NCBI RefSeq assembly: GCF_000378345.1
Contig: NZ_KB899544.1
Span: 372,001-436,000 of the forward strand
Length of the DNA stretch: 64,000 nucleotides
Source: Hirschia maritima DSM 19733
GTDB taxonomy: Bacteria > Pseudomonadota > Alphaproteobacteria > Caulobacterales > Hyphomonadaceae
Reading direction: 5' to 3'
Shown: positions 52,037-62,477 of the stretch, in pieces
How the letters are laid out: every line of letters begins with the position of its first letter
How positions within the stretch are numbered: position 1 is the first letter of the stretch
Translations under genes and position numbers: made by a program
The notes under the pieces: generated by a model
The model's database searches: none
Told to the model about the DNA's origin: nothing
What the model saw: the letters and a program-made list of their open reading frames with translations, nothing else

Positions 52037-53194
52037 ATGCGTCAGTTTTTATTGGCCGGATGTGCGGTGCTTGGGCTGAGCGCCTGCGTGCATACTGAAG
52101 TAAGTAAGGTTGAAGCTCCAGCAACTTCGCCTCAGGAAGCGTTGCGTTCGTATTATGCGACCTTTTCCGATAGCCAATTACCGACGGCATCGTTCAGCCC
52201 CAAACTTGCTGCTGACAAATTAGTTCAGCGTGTGATTGTTGCTTCCTGTATCAATGAAGAAAAAGATTTATCAAGCATCGCGACCATGGCTGCAGAGAAG
52301 GCTGATTTAACGCTTTTGATCGGTGACAATGTTTACGGCGATATGGATATGGTTCGTAATTTCGTAAACAACGAAGCTGATCTTGCGGAATTGCGCTCCA
52401 GCTACCAAGAGTTGGCGGATGATGAAAATTTCATTGCTCTTCGTAAAGCGCGTCCAATGTTGGCTACGTGGGATGATCATGATTATGGAGCCAATGACGC
52501 AGGAAGTGAATTCCCATTCAAAGAGTTTGCAGAACGCATTTTTGAACGCTTCTTTGACGTGGATGAAGAGGTAGCCGAGCGTCCCGGTGTCTACTCTTCT
52601 ACAATCAGTGGACCAGATGGGCAGCGCCTCCAAATCATTCTGACTGACACGCGCTTTTTTCGTTCTGAATTAACACCGACTGACGATCGGGGTGCTAAAG
52701 GTAAAGAGCGATATCTTCCGTCGACTGACCCACAGCAAGATATGTTAGGGGAGGCTCAGTGGAGCTGGTTAGAAGAAGAATTGCGCAAGCCTGCTGATTT
52801 GCGTTTGCTTGTCTCTTCAATTCAAGTCATTCCGACAGTTCACGGATGGGAAGCTTGGTCGACCATGCCAAAAGAACGAGAGCGTTTGTATAAATTGTTG
52901 GCCAAAACAGAAGCAAAAAACACGATTTTTGTCTCTGGAGACCGTCACACTTCTTATCTCTATAAGGAGGAAATAGATGGAGTTGGACCGGTGTACGAAT
53001 TGACGTCTTCTTCGGTCAATTCTGTGTTCGCAAGAACTGCGATTTCGGATGAATATGACACGAACCAAATCGGTGATGGATACACATTTGCCAACTATGG
53101 TGCGATCGATATTGATTGGGATAAATCGACTGTAAAATTGTCGATCATTGATGAAAATGGCCAAGAAGTATCTGGCCAAAATGTCGAGTTTTAG
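52037..53194 (+). CDS. PhoD-like phosphodiesterase/phosphatase lipoprotein
   Basis: A 385-residue exported protein. The lipoprotein leader MRQFLLAGCAVLGLSAC (lipobox GLSAC) is followed by a metallophosphatase domain with LLIGDNVYGDMDMVRNF, then ARPMLATWDDHDYGANDAGS, the hallmark of PhoD-type enzymes, and TIFVSGDRHTSYLYKEEIDG with the His-containing metal ligands. It should release phosphate from organic phosphates in the periplasm and may be induced by phosphate limitation; no Pho box was identified. The start follows TTGGAG. It is a single gene. Confidence 0.88.
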   Translation: MRQFLLAGCAVLGLSACVHTEVSKVEAPATSPQEALRSYYATFSDSQLPTASFSPKLAADKLVQRVIVASCINEEKDLSSIATMAAEKADLTLLIGDNVYGDMDMVRNFVNNEADLAELRSSYQELADDENFIALRKARPMLATWDDHDYGANDAGSEFPFKEFAERIFERFFDVDEEVAERPGVYSSTISGPDGQRLQIILTDTRFFRSELTPTDDRGAKGKERYLPSTDPQQDMLGEAQWSWLEEELRKPADLRLLVSSIQVIPTVHGWEAWSTMPKERERLYKLLAKTEAKNTIFVSGDRHTSYLYKEEIDGVGPVYELTSSSVNSVFARTAISDEYDTNQIGDGYTFANYGAIDIDWDKSTVKLSIIDENGQEVSGQNVEF

Positions 53195-53301
53195 GGCGTT
53201 TTTGCTGATTTTCTGCTCGTGAACTGAAATTTTTTCAAATTTTTTTTTGCGAGCAGTTTACGACAGAATAGGGCTGTTAGCGCTAACGAATTACCTAACA
53301 G

Positions 53302-53316
53302 TTAATCAGGTCTTAA
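53302..53316. promoter_or_regulatory. Possible CtrA-type site upstream of sucC
   Basis: TTAA-N7-TTAA, the core of the CtrA cell-cycle regulator consensus in Caulobacter relatives, about 105 bases before the sucC start. In AT-rich DNA such a match can occur by chance. Confidence 0.25.
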
Positions 53317-53421
53317 TAATCCGCTTTTTACCGACCAAAGTCCGGTTGTCAGAAGGGTGCTGAATGATATAAACCGCGAGTAATCAGGGGCTTTTTCCTC
53401 GCTTAGATTAGGCGGTTTTCT

Positions 53422-54618
53422 ATGAATATTCACGAGCATCAGGCCAAGGCCGTTCTCAAAGAGTTTGGCGCACCCGTCGCGGACGGTGTAGCTGTGTTTT
53501 CAGCAGATGAAGCAGCAGCTGCAGCTGACAAGCTTCCAGGACCTCTCTGGGTTGTGAAATCCCAGATCCACGCAGGTGGCCGTGGTAAAGGTAAGTTTAA
53601 AGAGGCTGATGCCGGCGAAAAGGGTGGTGTACGCCTAGCTTTCTCTAAAGAGGAAGTTATTTCAAACGTTGGTCAAATGCTTGGTAAAACTTTGGTCACA
53701 CACCAAACTGGACCAGCAGGTAAGCAAGTTAACCGTATCTACATTGAAGATGGTGCGGACATCAAAACTGAGCTTTACCTTTCTCTTCTTGTTGACCGTG
53801 CTTCAGGTCAGCCAGCTTTTGTTGCTTCAACAGAAGGTGGGATGGACATTGAAGAAGTAGCTGAGTCTACACCAGAGAAAATTATCACGCTTCCAATCGA
53901 TCCTACTGCAGGTGTTACAGACGCTGACGCAAACAAACTTTGTGACGCTCTGGGCCTTGAGGGTACTGCTCGTGAAGATGGAATTGCTCTTTCAAAGATC
54001 CTTTATAAAGCGTTCATTGAAAAAGACATGGACATGCTTGAGATCAACCCACTGATCGTGATGGAAAACGAACGTCTTCGTGTTCTCGATGCTAAAGTTT
54101 CTTTCGATGGAAACGCATTGTTCCGTCACCCAGACATTATGGAACTTCGCGACAAGACTGAAGAAGACGAAAAAGAAATCGAAGCGTCTGAGTGGGATCT
54201 AGCCTACATCGCGCTTGAAGGTACTATCGGTTGTATGGTGAACGGTGCTGGTCTTGCTATGGCCACAATGGACATCATCAAGCTTTATGGTGAAGAGCCA
54301 GCTAACTTCTGTGATGTTGGTGGTGGTGCAAACGCAGAAAAAGTTGCTGCTGCATTTAAAATCATCATGAAAGACCCTGCTGTTAAAGGTATCTTGGTCA
54401 ACATTTTTGGTGGCATCATGAAGTGTGATGTTATCGCTGAAGGTGTTCTTCAGGCTGTAAAAGAAACAAACCTTGCTGTTCCATTGGTTGTACGTCTTGA
54501 AGGTACAAACGTGGAAAAAGGTAAAGAGATCATCGCCAACTCTGGCTTGAACGTGATCCCAGCAAATGACCTTGATGACGCTGCACAAAAAATTGTTGCT
54601 GCAGTGAAGGGAGCTTAA
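53422..54618 (+). CDS. sucC: Succinyl-CoA synthetase beta subunit
   Basis: A 398-residue ATP-grasp protein, opening [20 protein letters not shown] and containing [18 protein letters not shown] and [20 protein letters not shown] (ADP-forming type). The late [20 protein letters not shown] and [20 protein letters not shown] blocks are standard. It pairs with SucD to convert succinyl-CoA to succinate with nucleotide phosphorylation in the TCA cycle. The stop is five bases before sucD, and the four suc genes form one operon with sucA and sucB downstream. Length and motifs normal. Confidence 0.97.
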   Translation: MNIHEHQAKAVLKEFGAPVADGVAVFSADEAAAAADKLPGPLWVVKSQIHAGGRGKGKFKEADAGEKGGVRLAFSKEEVISNVGQMLGKTLVTHQTGPAGKQVNRIYIEDGADIKTELYLSLLVDRASGQPAFVASTEGGMDIEEVAESTPEKIITLPIDPTAGVTDADANKLCDALGLEGTAREDGIALSKILYKAFIEKDMDMLEINPLIVMENERLRVLDAKVSFDGNALFRHPDIMELRDKTEEDEKEIEASEWDLAYIALEGTIGCMVNGAGLAMATMDIIKLYGEEPANFCDVGGGANAEKVAAAFKIIMKDPAVKGILVNIFGGIMKCDVIAEGVLQAVKETNLAVPLVVRLEGTNVEKGKEIIANSGLNVIPANDLDDAAQKIVAAVKGA

Positions 54619-54623
54619 GTCAC

Positions 54624-55526
54624 ATGTCTATTCTTATCGACAAAAATACAAAGATCCTAACTCAGGGTATGACTGGTAAAACCGGTTCTTTCCACACAAA
54701 CCAGGCTCTTGATTACTTCGGTACTCAAATGGTTGGCGGTATTCACCCGAAAAAAGGTGGCACAAACTGGACATCTGACAAAGGTCAAGAATTGCCAATC
54801 TTTGCATCAGTTGCTGAAGGTAAAGAGAAAACTGGTGCTGATGCATCTGTAATTTACGTACCACCAGCAGGCTGTGGTGCAGCTATCATCGAAGCTATCG
54901 AAGCTGAAATCCCATTGATCGTTTGTATCACTGAAGGTGTTCCAGTTCTCGACATGGTTGATGTGAAAGCTAAACTGGACAAATCAAGCTCACGTCTGAT
55001 TGGACCTAACTGTCCTGGTCTGATGACACCAGAACAGTGTAAAATCGGTATTATGCCTGGTTCTATCTTCAAAAAAGGTAGTGTTGGTGTGGTTTCTCGT
55101 TCAGGTACACTGACATATGAAGCTGTTTACCAGACATCTGTTGAAGGTCTTGGCCAAACATCTGCTGTCGGTATCGGTGGTGACCCAGTTAAGGGAACCG
55201 AGTTTATTGACGTTTTAGAAATGTTCTTAGCTGACGATGAGACAGAATCCATCATCATGATCGGTGAAATCGGTGGTTCAGCCGAAGAAGAAGCCGCTCA
55301 ATTCCTGAAGGATGAAGCTAAAAAAGGTCGCAAAAAACCAATGGTTGGTTTCATTGCGGGTCGTACAGCTCCTCCTGGACGCACGATGGGTCACGCTGGT
55401 GCTATTGTATCTGGCGGTAAAGGTGGCGCGGAAGACAAGATCGCGGCGATGGAAGAAGCAGGTATCACTGTTTCCCCAAGTCCGGCACGTCTAGGTGTCA
55501 CTATGACTGAAGTGCTGAAAGGCTAA
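54624..55526 (+). CDS. sucD: Succinyl-CoA synthetase alpha subunit
   Basis: A 300-residue CoA-binding subunit: start [20 protein letters not shown], CoA site [20 protein letters not shown], and phospho-histidine loop [20 protein letters not shown]. It is transiently phosphorylated on the loop histidine and works with SucC. Gap to sucC is five bases, so coupling is strong. A 76-base gap to sucA follows, with a small inverted repeat around the word TGGCCG/CGGCCA (55545-55577) that may be a partial attenuator. Confidence 0.97.
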   Translation: MSILIDKNTKILTQGMTGKTGSFHTNQALDYFGTQMVGGIHPKKGGTNWTSDKGQELPIFASVAEGKEKTGADASVIYVPPAGCGAAIIEAIEAEIPLIVCITEGVPVLDMVDVKAKLDKSSSRLIGPNCPGLMTPEQCKIGIMPGSIFKKGSVGVVSRSGTLTYEAVYQTSVEGLGQTSAVGIGGDPVKGTEFIDVLEMFLADDETESIIMIGEIGGSAEEEAAQFLKDEAKKGRKKPMVGFIAGRTAPPGRTMGHAGAIVSGGKGGAEDKIAAMEEAGITVSPSPARLGVTMTEVLKG

Positions 55527-55602
55527 AGTAACGCAACGACAAGACGGCCAGGCTGAGGCTTAAATCACAGTCTGGCCGTTCTTGTACTAAGGACGGTTAA
55601 CC

Positions 55603-58600
55603 ATGACGAGCCAGTCGGCATCGGCAGACACAGGGCGCTCTGAACAGAACGCCGCAATGTTAGACACAGATTTTCTCTACGGAGCAAATGCTGTTTATAT
55701 CGAGCAACTTTATGCTCAATACGTGGATGATCCTTCATCAGTATCCGCAGATTGGCGCAACTTCTTTGATGAAGTCGGCGATCCAGCTCAAGCTGCAAAA
55801 CAGGCAGCGAATGGCCCCGCTTGGACGAACAAGAATTGGCCAAAAGCTAAATCAGACGAGCTGATTTCTGCATTGGATGGTGATTGGGGTAAGATCGAAC
55901 CGGCCCTTAAGTCCAAACTGGAGAAAAAAGGAAAATCTGCTCCTGCAGGTGCTCCGGCCTCTGGTGCGACGAAAGAACAAATCAACCAGCAAGTTCAAGA
56001 TTCCATCAAAGCTTTGATGATGATCCGCGCCTACCGTATTCGCGGTCACTTGGCAGCAAAACTTGATCCGCTGGGAATTGAGAAACCTAAAGAGCACCCA
56101 GAATTAGATCCTAAAACATATGGCTTCATGGAAGCTGATATGGATCGGGAAATCTATATTGATCACGTTCTGGGGCTTGAATATGCAACGCCTCGCAAAA
56201 TCCTTGAGATTCTAAAGCGGACTTATTGTTCCACTTTTGGTGTGCAGTTTATGCACATTTCAGATCCTGAAGAAAAAGGATGGTTGCAGTCTCGTATCGA
56301 AGGTGAAGGCAAAGAGATCGCCTTTACTGCTGAAGGTAGCATCGCAATTTTGACAAAGCTTTTGGAGGCTGAAACATTTGAGCGTTTCCTCCACAAGCGT
56401 TATCCTGGTACCAAGCGTTTTGGTCTTGATGGTGGTGAAGCTGCTGTGCCTGCGCTTGAGCAAATCATCAAACGCGGTGGTGCGCTGGGCGTAGATGAAA
56501 TCATTCTTGGTATGCCACACCGTGGACGTTTGAACGTTCTAGCTGCTGTGATGGGTAAACCATACCACATCATCTTCAATGAATTCCAAGGCGGAAACAC
56601 GCAAGGTGCTGACGAATTTGGTTCAGGTGATGTGAAATATCACCTGGGTGCATCATCAGACCGCGAGTTTGACGGTAATTCTGTTCACTTGTCACTAACC
56701 GCGAACCCATCTCACTTGGAAGCGGTGAACCCAGTTGTACTCGGTAAAGCGCGTGCAAAACAAAGCTTTGACCTGTTAGAAGATACTAAGGCTGAGCGGA
56801 CAAAAGTGATGCCATTACTTCTTCACGGTGATGCGGCTTTTGCTGGGCAAGGTGTTGTTTCAGAGTGTTTTGCTTTGTCTGGCCTATCTGGATATCGCAC
56901 AGGTGGAACAGTCCACTTTATCGTGAACAACCAGATTGGTTTCACGACTAGCCCGAAATATTCGCGTTCTTCGCCATATCCGACAGATGTTGCGTTGCAG
57001 GTGCAAGCTCCGATATTCCACGTGAATGGAGATGACCCTGAAGCGGTTGTGCATGCCGCAAAAGTAGCAACAGAATATCGTCAGAAATTTGGTAAAGATG
57101 TTGTCATCGACATGTTCTGTTACCGTCGCTTCGGTCACAATGAAGGTGACGAACCGATGTTTACGCAGCCATTGATGTACAAGAAAATCAAAGGTCACAA
57201 GTCAACGCGTGAGTTATACTCGGATGAGTTGATTAAGCGCGGTGTGATTACCCAAGAAGGTGTGGAAAAGCTAGTTAAAGACCTTGAAGTCTTCTTTGAT
57301 GAAGAGTTTGAAAAAGGTAAAAACTATAAAGCTGACAGCGCTGATTGGCTTGATGGTGCTTGGTCTGGTCTTGGTCTTCCAGAAGATAATGATCGTCGTG
57401 GTCAGACATCTCTTGAGAAAGATCGATTGGAAGCAATTGGTAGCCAGCTCACGAGAATTCCAAATTCAGTGAATGCTCATAAGACTGTTAAAAAGGTCTA
57501 TGATCAGCGCGCTAAAATGATCTCAACAGGTGAGAAGATTGATTGGGCAACAGCCGAAATGCTGGCGTTTGGTTCGCTTCTTTCTGAAGGGTTCCCTGTG
57601 CGTTTGTCTGGTCAGGATTCTGGTCGTGGTACATTCTCGCAACGTCATTCTCACATAGTCGATCAAGACACTGAGAAGCGCTATACACCATTGCGTTCGC
57701 TTCGACATGAGCAAGCTGACTATGAAGTGATAGACTCTGCTTTGTCTGAGGAAGCTGTACTTGGTTATGAGTATGGATATTCTCTGGCTGCTCCAAACAC
57801 ACTTACACTTTGGGAAGCGCAATTTGGTGATTTTGCCAATGGTGCGCAGGTCGTGTTTGACCAATTCTTATCCTGCGGTGAGCGTAAATGGCTGCGGATG
57901 TCTGGACTAGTTTGTCTTCTACCTCACGGTTATGAGGGGCAGGGACCTGAGCACTCTTCAGCGCGTCTTGAACGTTTCTTGCAGCTTTGTGCACAGGACA
58001 ACATGCAGGTTGCCAATTGTACAACACCTGCAAACTATTTCCACATTTTGCGTCGTCAGATTCACCGTGACTTCCGTAAGCCACTCATTCTGATGACACC
58101 AAAATCTCTATTGCGTCATAAGATGGCGACATCAGCTCTTGCAGATTTAGCGGAAGGTTCTTCTTTCCACCGTGTCTTGTGGGATGATGCGGAGACAGAA
58201 GGTCGTCAGGCAAAAGTGGAATTGGTGAAAGACGACAAAATCCGTCGTGTCATCATGTGTAGTGGTAAAGTTTATTACGACTTGTTTGAAGAGCGTGAAA
58301 AACGCGGCATCAATGATGTCTACTTATTGCGTGTTGAGCAGCTATATCCATTCCCGGTTGGTCCGCTTATGGAAGAATTGCAGCGCTTTAAGAATGCCGA
58401 CATGGTTTGGTGTCAAGAAGAACCCAAGAATATGGGATCTTGGTCATTTGTAGATCCAAATATTGAACGCGTACTCGAGAGACTTGAAGCCAAGTCTACA
58501 AGAGCACGATATGTCGGTCGCGCTGCGTCTGCCTCAACAGCGGCAGGAACAATGGGCTTACACAAAAAAGAACTAGCTGCATTCCTTGATGCAGCATTTG

Positions 58601-58608
58601 AAGAGTAG
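55603..58608 (+). CDS. sucA: 2-oxoglutarate dehydrogenase E1 component
   Basis: A 1001-residue thiamine-diphosphate enzyme. The N-terminal segment FLYGANAVYIEQLYAQYVDD is typical of OGDH. AALKSKL-type linker and KEQINQQVQDSIKALMMIRA precede the THDP domain with LGMPHRGRLNVLAAVMGKPY, HLGASSDREFDGNSVHLSLT and NNQIGFTTSPKYSRSSPYPT. It decarboxylates 2-oxoglutarate and transfers the succinyl group to the lipoyl domains of SucB, which follows 33 bases later. Complete length. Confidence 0.97.
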   Translation: MTSQSASADTGRSEQNAAMLDTDFLYGANAVYIEQLYAQYVDDPSSVSADWRNFFDEVGDPAQAAKQAANGPAWTNKNWPKAKSDELISALDGDWGKIEPALKSKLEKKGKSAPAGAPASGATKEQINQQVQDSIKALMMIRAYRIRGHLAAKLDPLGIEKPKEHPELDPKTYGFMEADMDREIYIDHVLGLEYATPRKILEILKRTYCSTFGVQFMHISDPEEKGWLQSRIEGEGKEIAFTAEGSIAILTKLLEAETFERFLHKRYPGTKRFGLDGGEAAVPALEQIIKRGGALGVDEIILGMPHRGRLNVLAAVMGKPYHIIFNEFQGGNTQGADEFGSGDVKYHLGASSDREFDGNSVHLSLTANPSHLEAVNPVVLGKARAKQSFDLLEDTKAERTKVMPLLLHGDAAFAGQGVVSECFALSGLSGYRTGGTVHFIVNNQIGFTTSPKYSRSSPYPTDVALQVQAPIFHVNGDDPEAVVHAAKVATEYRQKFGKDVVIDMFCYRRFGHNEGDEPMFTQPLMYKKIKGHKSTRELYSDELIKRGVITQEGVEKLVKDLEVFFDEEFEKGKNYKADSADWLDGAWSGLGLPEDNDRRGQTSLEKDRLEAIGSQLTRIPNSVNAHKTVKKVYDQRAKMISTGEKIDWATAEMLAFGSLLSEGFPVRLSGQDSGRGTFSQRHSHIVDQDTEKRYTPLRSLRHEQADYEVIDSALSEEAVLGYEYGYSLAAPNTLTLWEAQFGDFANGAQVVFDQFLSCGERKWLRMSGLVCLLPHGYEGQGPEHSSARLERFLQLCAQDNMQVANCTTPANYFHILRRQIHRDFRKPLILMTPKSLLRHKMATSALADLAEGSSFHRVLWDDAETEGRQAKVELVKDDKIRRVIMCSGKVYYDLFEEREKRGINDVYLLRVEQLYPFPVGPLMEELQRFKNADMVWCQEEPKNMGSWSFVDPNIERVLERLEAKSTRARYVGRAASASTAAGTMGLHKKELAAFLDAAFEE

Positions 58609-58641
58609 CACGTCCGGAAAGGACGTTTGAAGGAGGTCAAG

Positions 58642-60123
58642 ATGGCCGATATTACGGTCCCAGTACTGGGCGAAAGTGTTACAGAAGCAACGGTTGGCTC
58701 TTGGGCTAAAGCGCCAGGCGATGCGGTAGCAAAAGACGAAGTGCTTGTTGAGCTAGAAACAGATAAAGTATCTGTGGAAGTGTCTGCAGCTGAAGATGGT
58801 GTTCTGACAGAAATTCTCGCTCCTGAGGGTGAGAATGTGGAGATCGGAGCACTTCTAGGTCGTATTGGTGCTGGTAACGGTGCTGCTGCAGCTCCATCAG
58901 CGCCAGCAGCAGAGAGCGCAGCTCCTGCAGCATCAGGTTCTGGTGAACAAGTCAAAGTTGCTGTGCCAGCGATGGGTGAAAGTGTCACCGAAGGGACATT
59001 GTCCCAATGGTTGAAACAACCAGGTGAAGCAGTTGCTCAAGACGATCCAATTGCCGAAATTGAAACAGACAAAGTTGCTATTGAAGTACCAGCTCCCGTA
59101 GCAGGCGTTCTTTCTGAAACTTTAGTGACTGAAGGAACAACTGTTGAAATCGGAACTGAAATAGCAGTGATCTCTGCAGGTGCGGCAGCAAGTTCAACTC
59201 CAGCTGCAGCTCCAGCTGCGGCGGCTCCTGCGGCATCAGCTAGTTCAGGTGCTGCGGTTGCGCCATCTGTTCGTCGTATCTCAGCAGAAAACAGCGTTAA
59301 TCCAGCAGACATTCCTGGCACAGGCCGCGGCGGTCGTGCAACGAAAGGGGATGCTTTGAACTTTATCTCTCAAGGTGGTGCTCAGCAAGCGGCTGCACCA
59401 TCAGCAGCATCACGTGAGCTTGGTCCGAGAGAAGAGCGTGTGAAAATGACACGTCTTCGTCAGACAATTGCACGTCGTTTGAAAGAAGCTCAAAACACTG
59501 CAGCCATGCTGACAACATTCAACGATGTTGATCTGACTGAAGTCATGGCAATTCGTAAGAAGTACAAAGATACTTTCTATGAAAAACACGGCGTGAAACT
59601 TGGCTTTATGTCATTCTTCACAAAAGCTGTTGTTCATGCGCTTAAAGAAATTCCGGCAGTAAATGCTGAGATTGATGGCACAGACATCATTTACAAGAAT
59701 TACTATGATGTCTCTATGGCAGTCGGAACAGATAAAGGTCTAGTAACGCCTGTTATCCGTGACGCAGATGCGATGAGCTTAGCTGGTATCGAGCGTGAGC
59801 TTGGTCGTTTGGCTAAATTAGCGCGTGATGGAAAGCTTCAGTTATCTGACCTTCAGGGTGGATCATTCACGATTACAAATGGTGGTGTGTATGGTTCTAT
59901 GCTGTCTACACCAATTTTGAACCCACCGCAGTCTGGTGTGCTTGGACTTCACCGTATTGAACAGCGTCCAGTGGCGATCAATGGTGAAGTTAAGATCCGT
60001 CCGATGATGTATCTCGCTCTATCTTACGATCACCGTATCGTAGATGGTAAGGAAGCTGTGACATTCCTTGTTCGCATTAAAGAGAACTTGGAAGATCCAG
60101 AGCGACTATTGCTTGATCTCTAA
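58642..60123 (+). CDS. sucB: Dihydrolipoamide succinyltransferase (E2), two lipoyl domains
   Basis: A 493-residue protein. Two tandem lipoyl domains, residues about 1-77 and 105-182, each have the lipoyl-lysine motif ETDKVSVEV or ETDKVAIEV. An Ala/Pro-rich linker, then the peripheral-subunit-binding domain [20 protein letters not shown], another linker, and the catalytic domain starting [20 protein letters not shown] and ending in [20 protein letters not shown] (catalytic His). Many SucB proteins have one lipoyl domain; two is less common. The start ATG follows AAGGAGG. The dihydrolipoamide dehydrogenase gene is not the next gene. A terminator follows. Confidence 0.96.
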   Translation: MADITVPVLGESVTEATVGSWAKAPGDAVAKDEVLVELETDKVSVEVSAAEDGVLTEILAPEGENVEIGALLGRIGAGNGAAAAPSAPAAESAAPAASGSGEQVKVAVPAMGESVTEGTLSQWLKQPGEAVAQDDPIAEIETDKVAIEVPAPVAGVLSETLVTEGTTVEIGTEIAVISAGAAASSTPAAAPAAAAPAASASSGAAVAPSVRRISAENSVNPADIPGTGRGGRATKGDALNFISQGGAQQAAAPSAASRELGPREERVKMTRLRQTIARRLKEAQNTAAMLTTFNDVDLTEVMAIRKKYKDTFYEKHGVKLGFMSFFTKAVVHALKEIPAVNAEIDGTDIIYKNYYDVSMAVGTDKGLVTPVIRDADAMSLAGIERELGRLAKLARDGKLQLSDLQGGSFTITNGGVYGSMLSTPILNPPQSGVLGLHRIEQRPVAINGEVKIRPMMYLALSYDHRIVDGKEAVTFLVRIKENLEDPERLLLDL

Positions 60124-60148
60124 GGATTGAGAATATTTCTAATAGAAG

Positions 60149-60180
60149 ACCCATCGAAGTAATTTTCGGTGGGTTTTTTT
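60149..60180 (+). terminator. Intrinsic terminator of the suc operon
   Basis: ACCCATCGAA pairs with TTCGGTGGGT over 10 bp, followed by seven T. Confidence 0.85.
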
Positions 60181-60272
60181 GTGTATTATGTCGAAAATTG
60201 GGGTGTAACCAGCTTTGCTGGGCGTTTGTTAGCATGTTGATTTTTGAATAAGGTGATTTTTGAGGTATTTAA

Positions 60273-61211
60273 ATGCGTTTTGAGGTTTGCGTTATGGCTT
60301 ACGCGTTGGGGCTCGTTGCATGTAGTGGTGGCGGAGGCTCTAATAGCAGTGAGAATACGCCAACTCCCATCAGTACACCAACTGCAACATCTTCGATTAA
60401 ATATTTCGGATATTCAGCTATTGCATGTGATCATGATGATCCGTTGGATAATGAAGTCAAAATTGATTACTCTGACGAAGTGTCGGGATTTACCAATGCC
60501 AATCAAGTTTGTGTCACCGGTGATTTCGATGCATTGGCAACGCGGCTGTCTGAAACCGCCGCTCAGTACACTCCAGTGTTTTACATAGAGCCAGTCTTTT
60601 TTCAGCTCAATGGAACGCAATTGGAGGAAAATCCAAATTCGGCCATTCTGTGGAATGGAGTAAAACAAGCTATCACCAATAGTGGTGTTTCCCCCGATGA
60701 GTTGATTTTTTACATTGTAGATGAACCGACGCATCGAGGTTTGGATCTTTCACATGTTGCTACTGCGATAGATGCCGTGAAAACAGAATATCCAAACTCA
60801 AAAATCATGATGATTGAAGCCTATCACGGTCCAAATGCACCTACGATACTGGCTCAAGTCGATTTGTGGGGCTTTAACGCTTATACAATCGAAGACCCTG
60901 CAGAGGAGCCGCTCTATACCAACTATCTGGATATGGCCTCTGAACGTCTTGAAGATCATCAAAGTCTAGTGATGATTATGGATGCAAATCACACTCCCAT
61001 TCACGAGCAGGCCGGTTTAAGTGAAACAGATATGGCTGATGTTGCTACCAATTATCTTAATTTAGCTCAAAGCAGAACGGATATTAGTATGGTTCTAGCC
61101 TATACATGGGCTGGTGGTATTGATCATTTGGATGAAAAAGGGGTCAGAAATTTACCGGAAAGTGTGCAAGAAAGGCACCGAGAAATCGGGCGTTTAATAC
61201 TCGGGAATTAG
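60273..61211 (+). CDS. Hypothetical lipoprotein, TIM-barrel glycosidase-like
   Basis: A 312-residue exported protein. MRFEVCVMAYALGLVAC is a lipoprotein leader, followed by a Gly/Ser/Thr/Pro-rich linker (SGGGGSNSSENTPTPISTPT). The folded part has strands with acidic ends such as YTPVFYIEPVFFQ, LIFYIVDEPTHRGL, IMMIEAYHGPNAP and LWGFNAYTIEDPAEE, then LVMIMDANHTPIHEQ. The 'DEP' and 'E-A' ends suggest a beta/alpha barrel of glycoside-hydrolase type. No firm family. The start follows GAGG by 8 bases. It follows the suc operon after a terminator. Confidence 0.65.
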   Translation: MRFEVCVMAYALGLVACSGGGGSNSSENTPTPISTPTATSSIKYFGYSAIACDHDDPLDNEVKIDYSDEVSGFTNANQVCVTGDFDALATRLSETAAQYTPVFYIEPVFFQLNGTQLEENPNSAILWNGVKQAITNSGVSPDELIFYIVDEPTHRGLDLSHVATAIDAVKTEYPNSKIMMIEAYHGPNAPTILAQVDLWGFNAYTIEDPAEEPLYTNYLDMASERLEDHQSLVMIMDANHTPIHEQAGLSETDMADVATNYLNLAQSRTDISMVLAYTWAGGIDHLDEKGVRNLPESVQERHREIGRLILGN

Positions 61212-61330
61212 TCTAAATGAGTGCTTTGAGTTTTTACTGCTATTGATGAAAAGCAAGCTGGGGCTCGCATCATAGAAAGCATGGAAGACTGGAAAGCAGT
61301 TATTGTATGGTTTTGAAATCCGAAAAAGAG

Positions 61331-61361
61331 AAAAGCCCGCCAGAGGATTGCGGGCTTTTTT
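61331..61361 (+). terminator. Intrinsic terminator
   Basis: AAAAGCCCGC and GCGGGCTTTT followed by more T; suited also for the convergent membrane-protein gene. Confidence 0.8.
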
Positions 61362-61380
61362 GTTGGGTGTTGCGTTACCT

Positions 61381-61983
61381 TTAAACTAGTTGACGTTTTA
61401 CTTTTGAGCAGCGCCATAAAATGTAAAGGCACATAATAGCGAAGGCAGAAATTGATGAGCCTAGCGCGATTGTTTTACTTGGAACCAACAACCAAATCAC
61501 AACAAATGCCAAACCAAATAGGAAGGTTGCTTTGCTAGAAGCTCGGAAACGAACATCTCTGAGATGCGTTTCTTCTGGTGTTTTGCCTGCTGGTGGAAGT
61601 GTTTTGGTCTGGAAATTTGCTAGCAACATGATGAAGAAGCCATAATAAGCCATGTCAGCGCGTTCTAAAGTGGGGGAGCCAACCCAGCCTGAATTAAAAG
61701 CAAACAGAAGACTTTTATCCAATAATATGTAGGCCATGGTTAGAAGAACGCACCACATAAGAAATGGTCCGCTGCTTTTGTGCTTTTCATCTAGCTTTGG
61801 CATAAACTTTAGAGCAAAACTGCCTACCCACATTATTGAGACAAACCCAAATACAGCGACAGGTTTGGGTAATCCAAACTCACCGAGATTGATGACGTCA
61901 TTTACTCGCCAATCAACGATCGTTATGCCGATGAGTATGAGTGTGAGAATAAAAAAAGCGATTAAATAGGTACGAAAACTCAT
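61381..61983 (-). CDS. Hypothetical membrane protein, partner of ArsR
   Basis: A 200-residue protein with about five to six membrane helices (YLIAFFILTLILIGITIVDW; VAVFGFVSIMWVGSFALKFM; FLMWCVLLTMAYILLDKSLL; YGFFIMLLANFQ; ATFLFGLAFVVIWLLVP; LGSSISAFAIMCLYILW). No known domain. Its start overlaps the stop of the ArsR gene, and pairs of this kind resemble SdpR/SdpI-type systems in which the membrane protein sequesters or confers immunity while the repressor controls both. The similarity is structural only; function is unproven. Confidence 0.65.
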   Translation of the reverse strand: MSFRTYLIAFFILTLILIGITIVDWRVNDVINLGEFGLPKPVAVFGFVSIMWVGSFALKFMPKLDEKHKSSGPFLMWCVLLTMAYILLDKSLLFAFNSGWVGSPTLERADMAYYGFFIMLLANFQTKTLPPAGKTPEETHLRDVRFRASSKATFLFGLAFVVIWLLVPSKTIALGSSISAFAIMCLYILWRCSKVKRQLV

Positions 61984-62294
61984 TGGTCCGCCTCCTTAGG
62001 AAAGGTTTCAGGTGAGGGGTCTTCTTGGTTTGATGGTTTTATTCCGAATGTTTTGGAGAGACTGAGAACAGCATCTTCCAACACAGTCAGTTTTAGTCGG
62101 TAGAAAACTTGCTTGCCGATTTTTTCTGTTTGGACGAGATCAGCTTGTTTCAATACGGACAGGTGAGCCGACATTGTCGGCTGAGAGAATGTAAAATGTT
62201 CTCCGATATCTCCAGCACTCATTGGTTTACTCTTCAAAAGCTCGAGTACTTTTTGGCGGGTAGGATCGGAAAGGGCTTTGAATATATTGTTCAT
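61980..62294 (-). CDS. ArsR-family regulator
   Basis: A 104-residue winged-helix repressor: start MNNIFKALSDPTRQKVLELL, recognition helix FSQPTMSAHLSVLKQADLVQ, wing TEKIGKQVFYRLK. It has no metal-binding cysteine pairs. The stop overlaps the ATG of the following membrane protein by four bases, so the two are coupled, as with SdpR-SdpI. The AT-rich stretch upstream with ATATATAG repeats (62296-62325) is a likely operator. Confidence 0.88.
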   Translation of the reverse strand: MNNIFKALSDPTRQKVLELLKSKPMSAGDIGEHFTFSQPTMSAHLSVLKQADLVQTEKIGKQVFYRLKLTVLEDAVLSLSKTFGIKPSNQEDPSPETFPKEADQ

Positions 62295-62477
62295 GAATCG
62301 ATATATAGCTAAATAACTATATAATTATCAACATGCATAGCCGGTTGGCTATATGAACAAGTGTGCTGGATTGATATTGAGCTAAAAATAAAGACATATT
62401 TCGCGCTCCCAAGGTGTTCAAGAGTGTGAATGGCTTGTATGTTTTCTTTGCGATTTTTAAGTTGGCTAGTATTTCAA

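Noticed and set aside
58413-58988. 191-codon minus frame across the sucA/sucB junction
   Set aside because: Ala/Ser/Pro-rich shadow of the SucB linker region.
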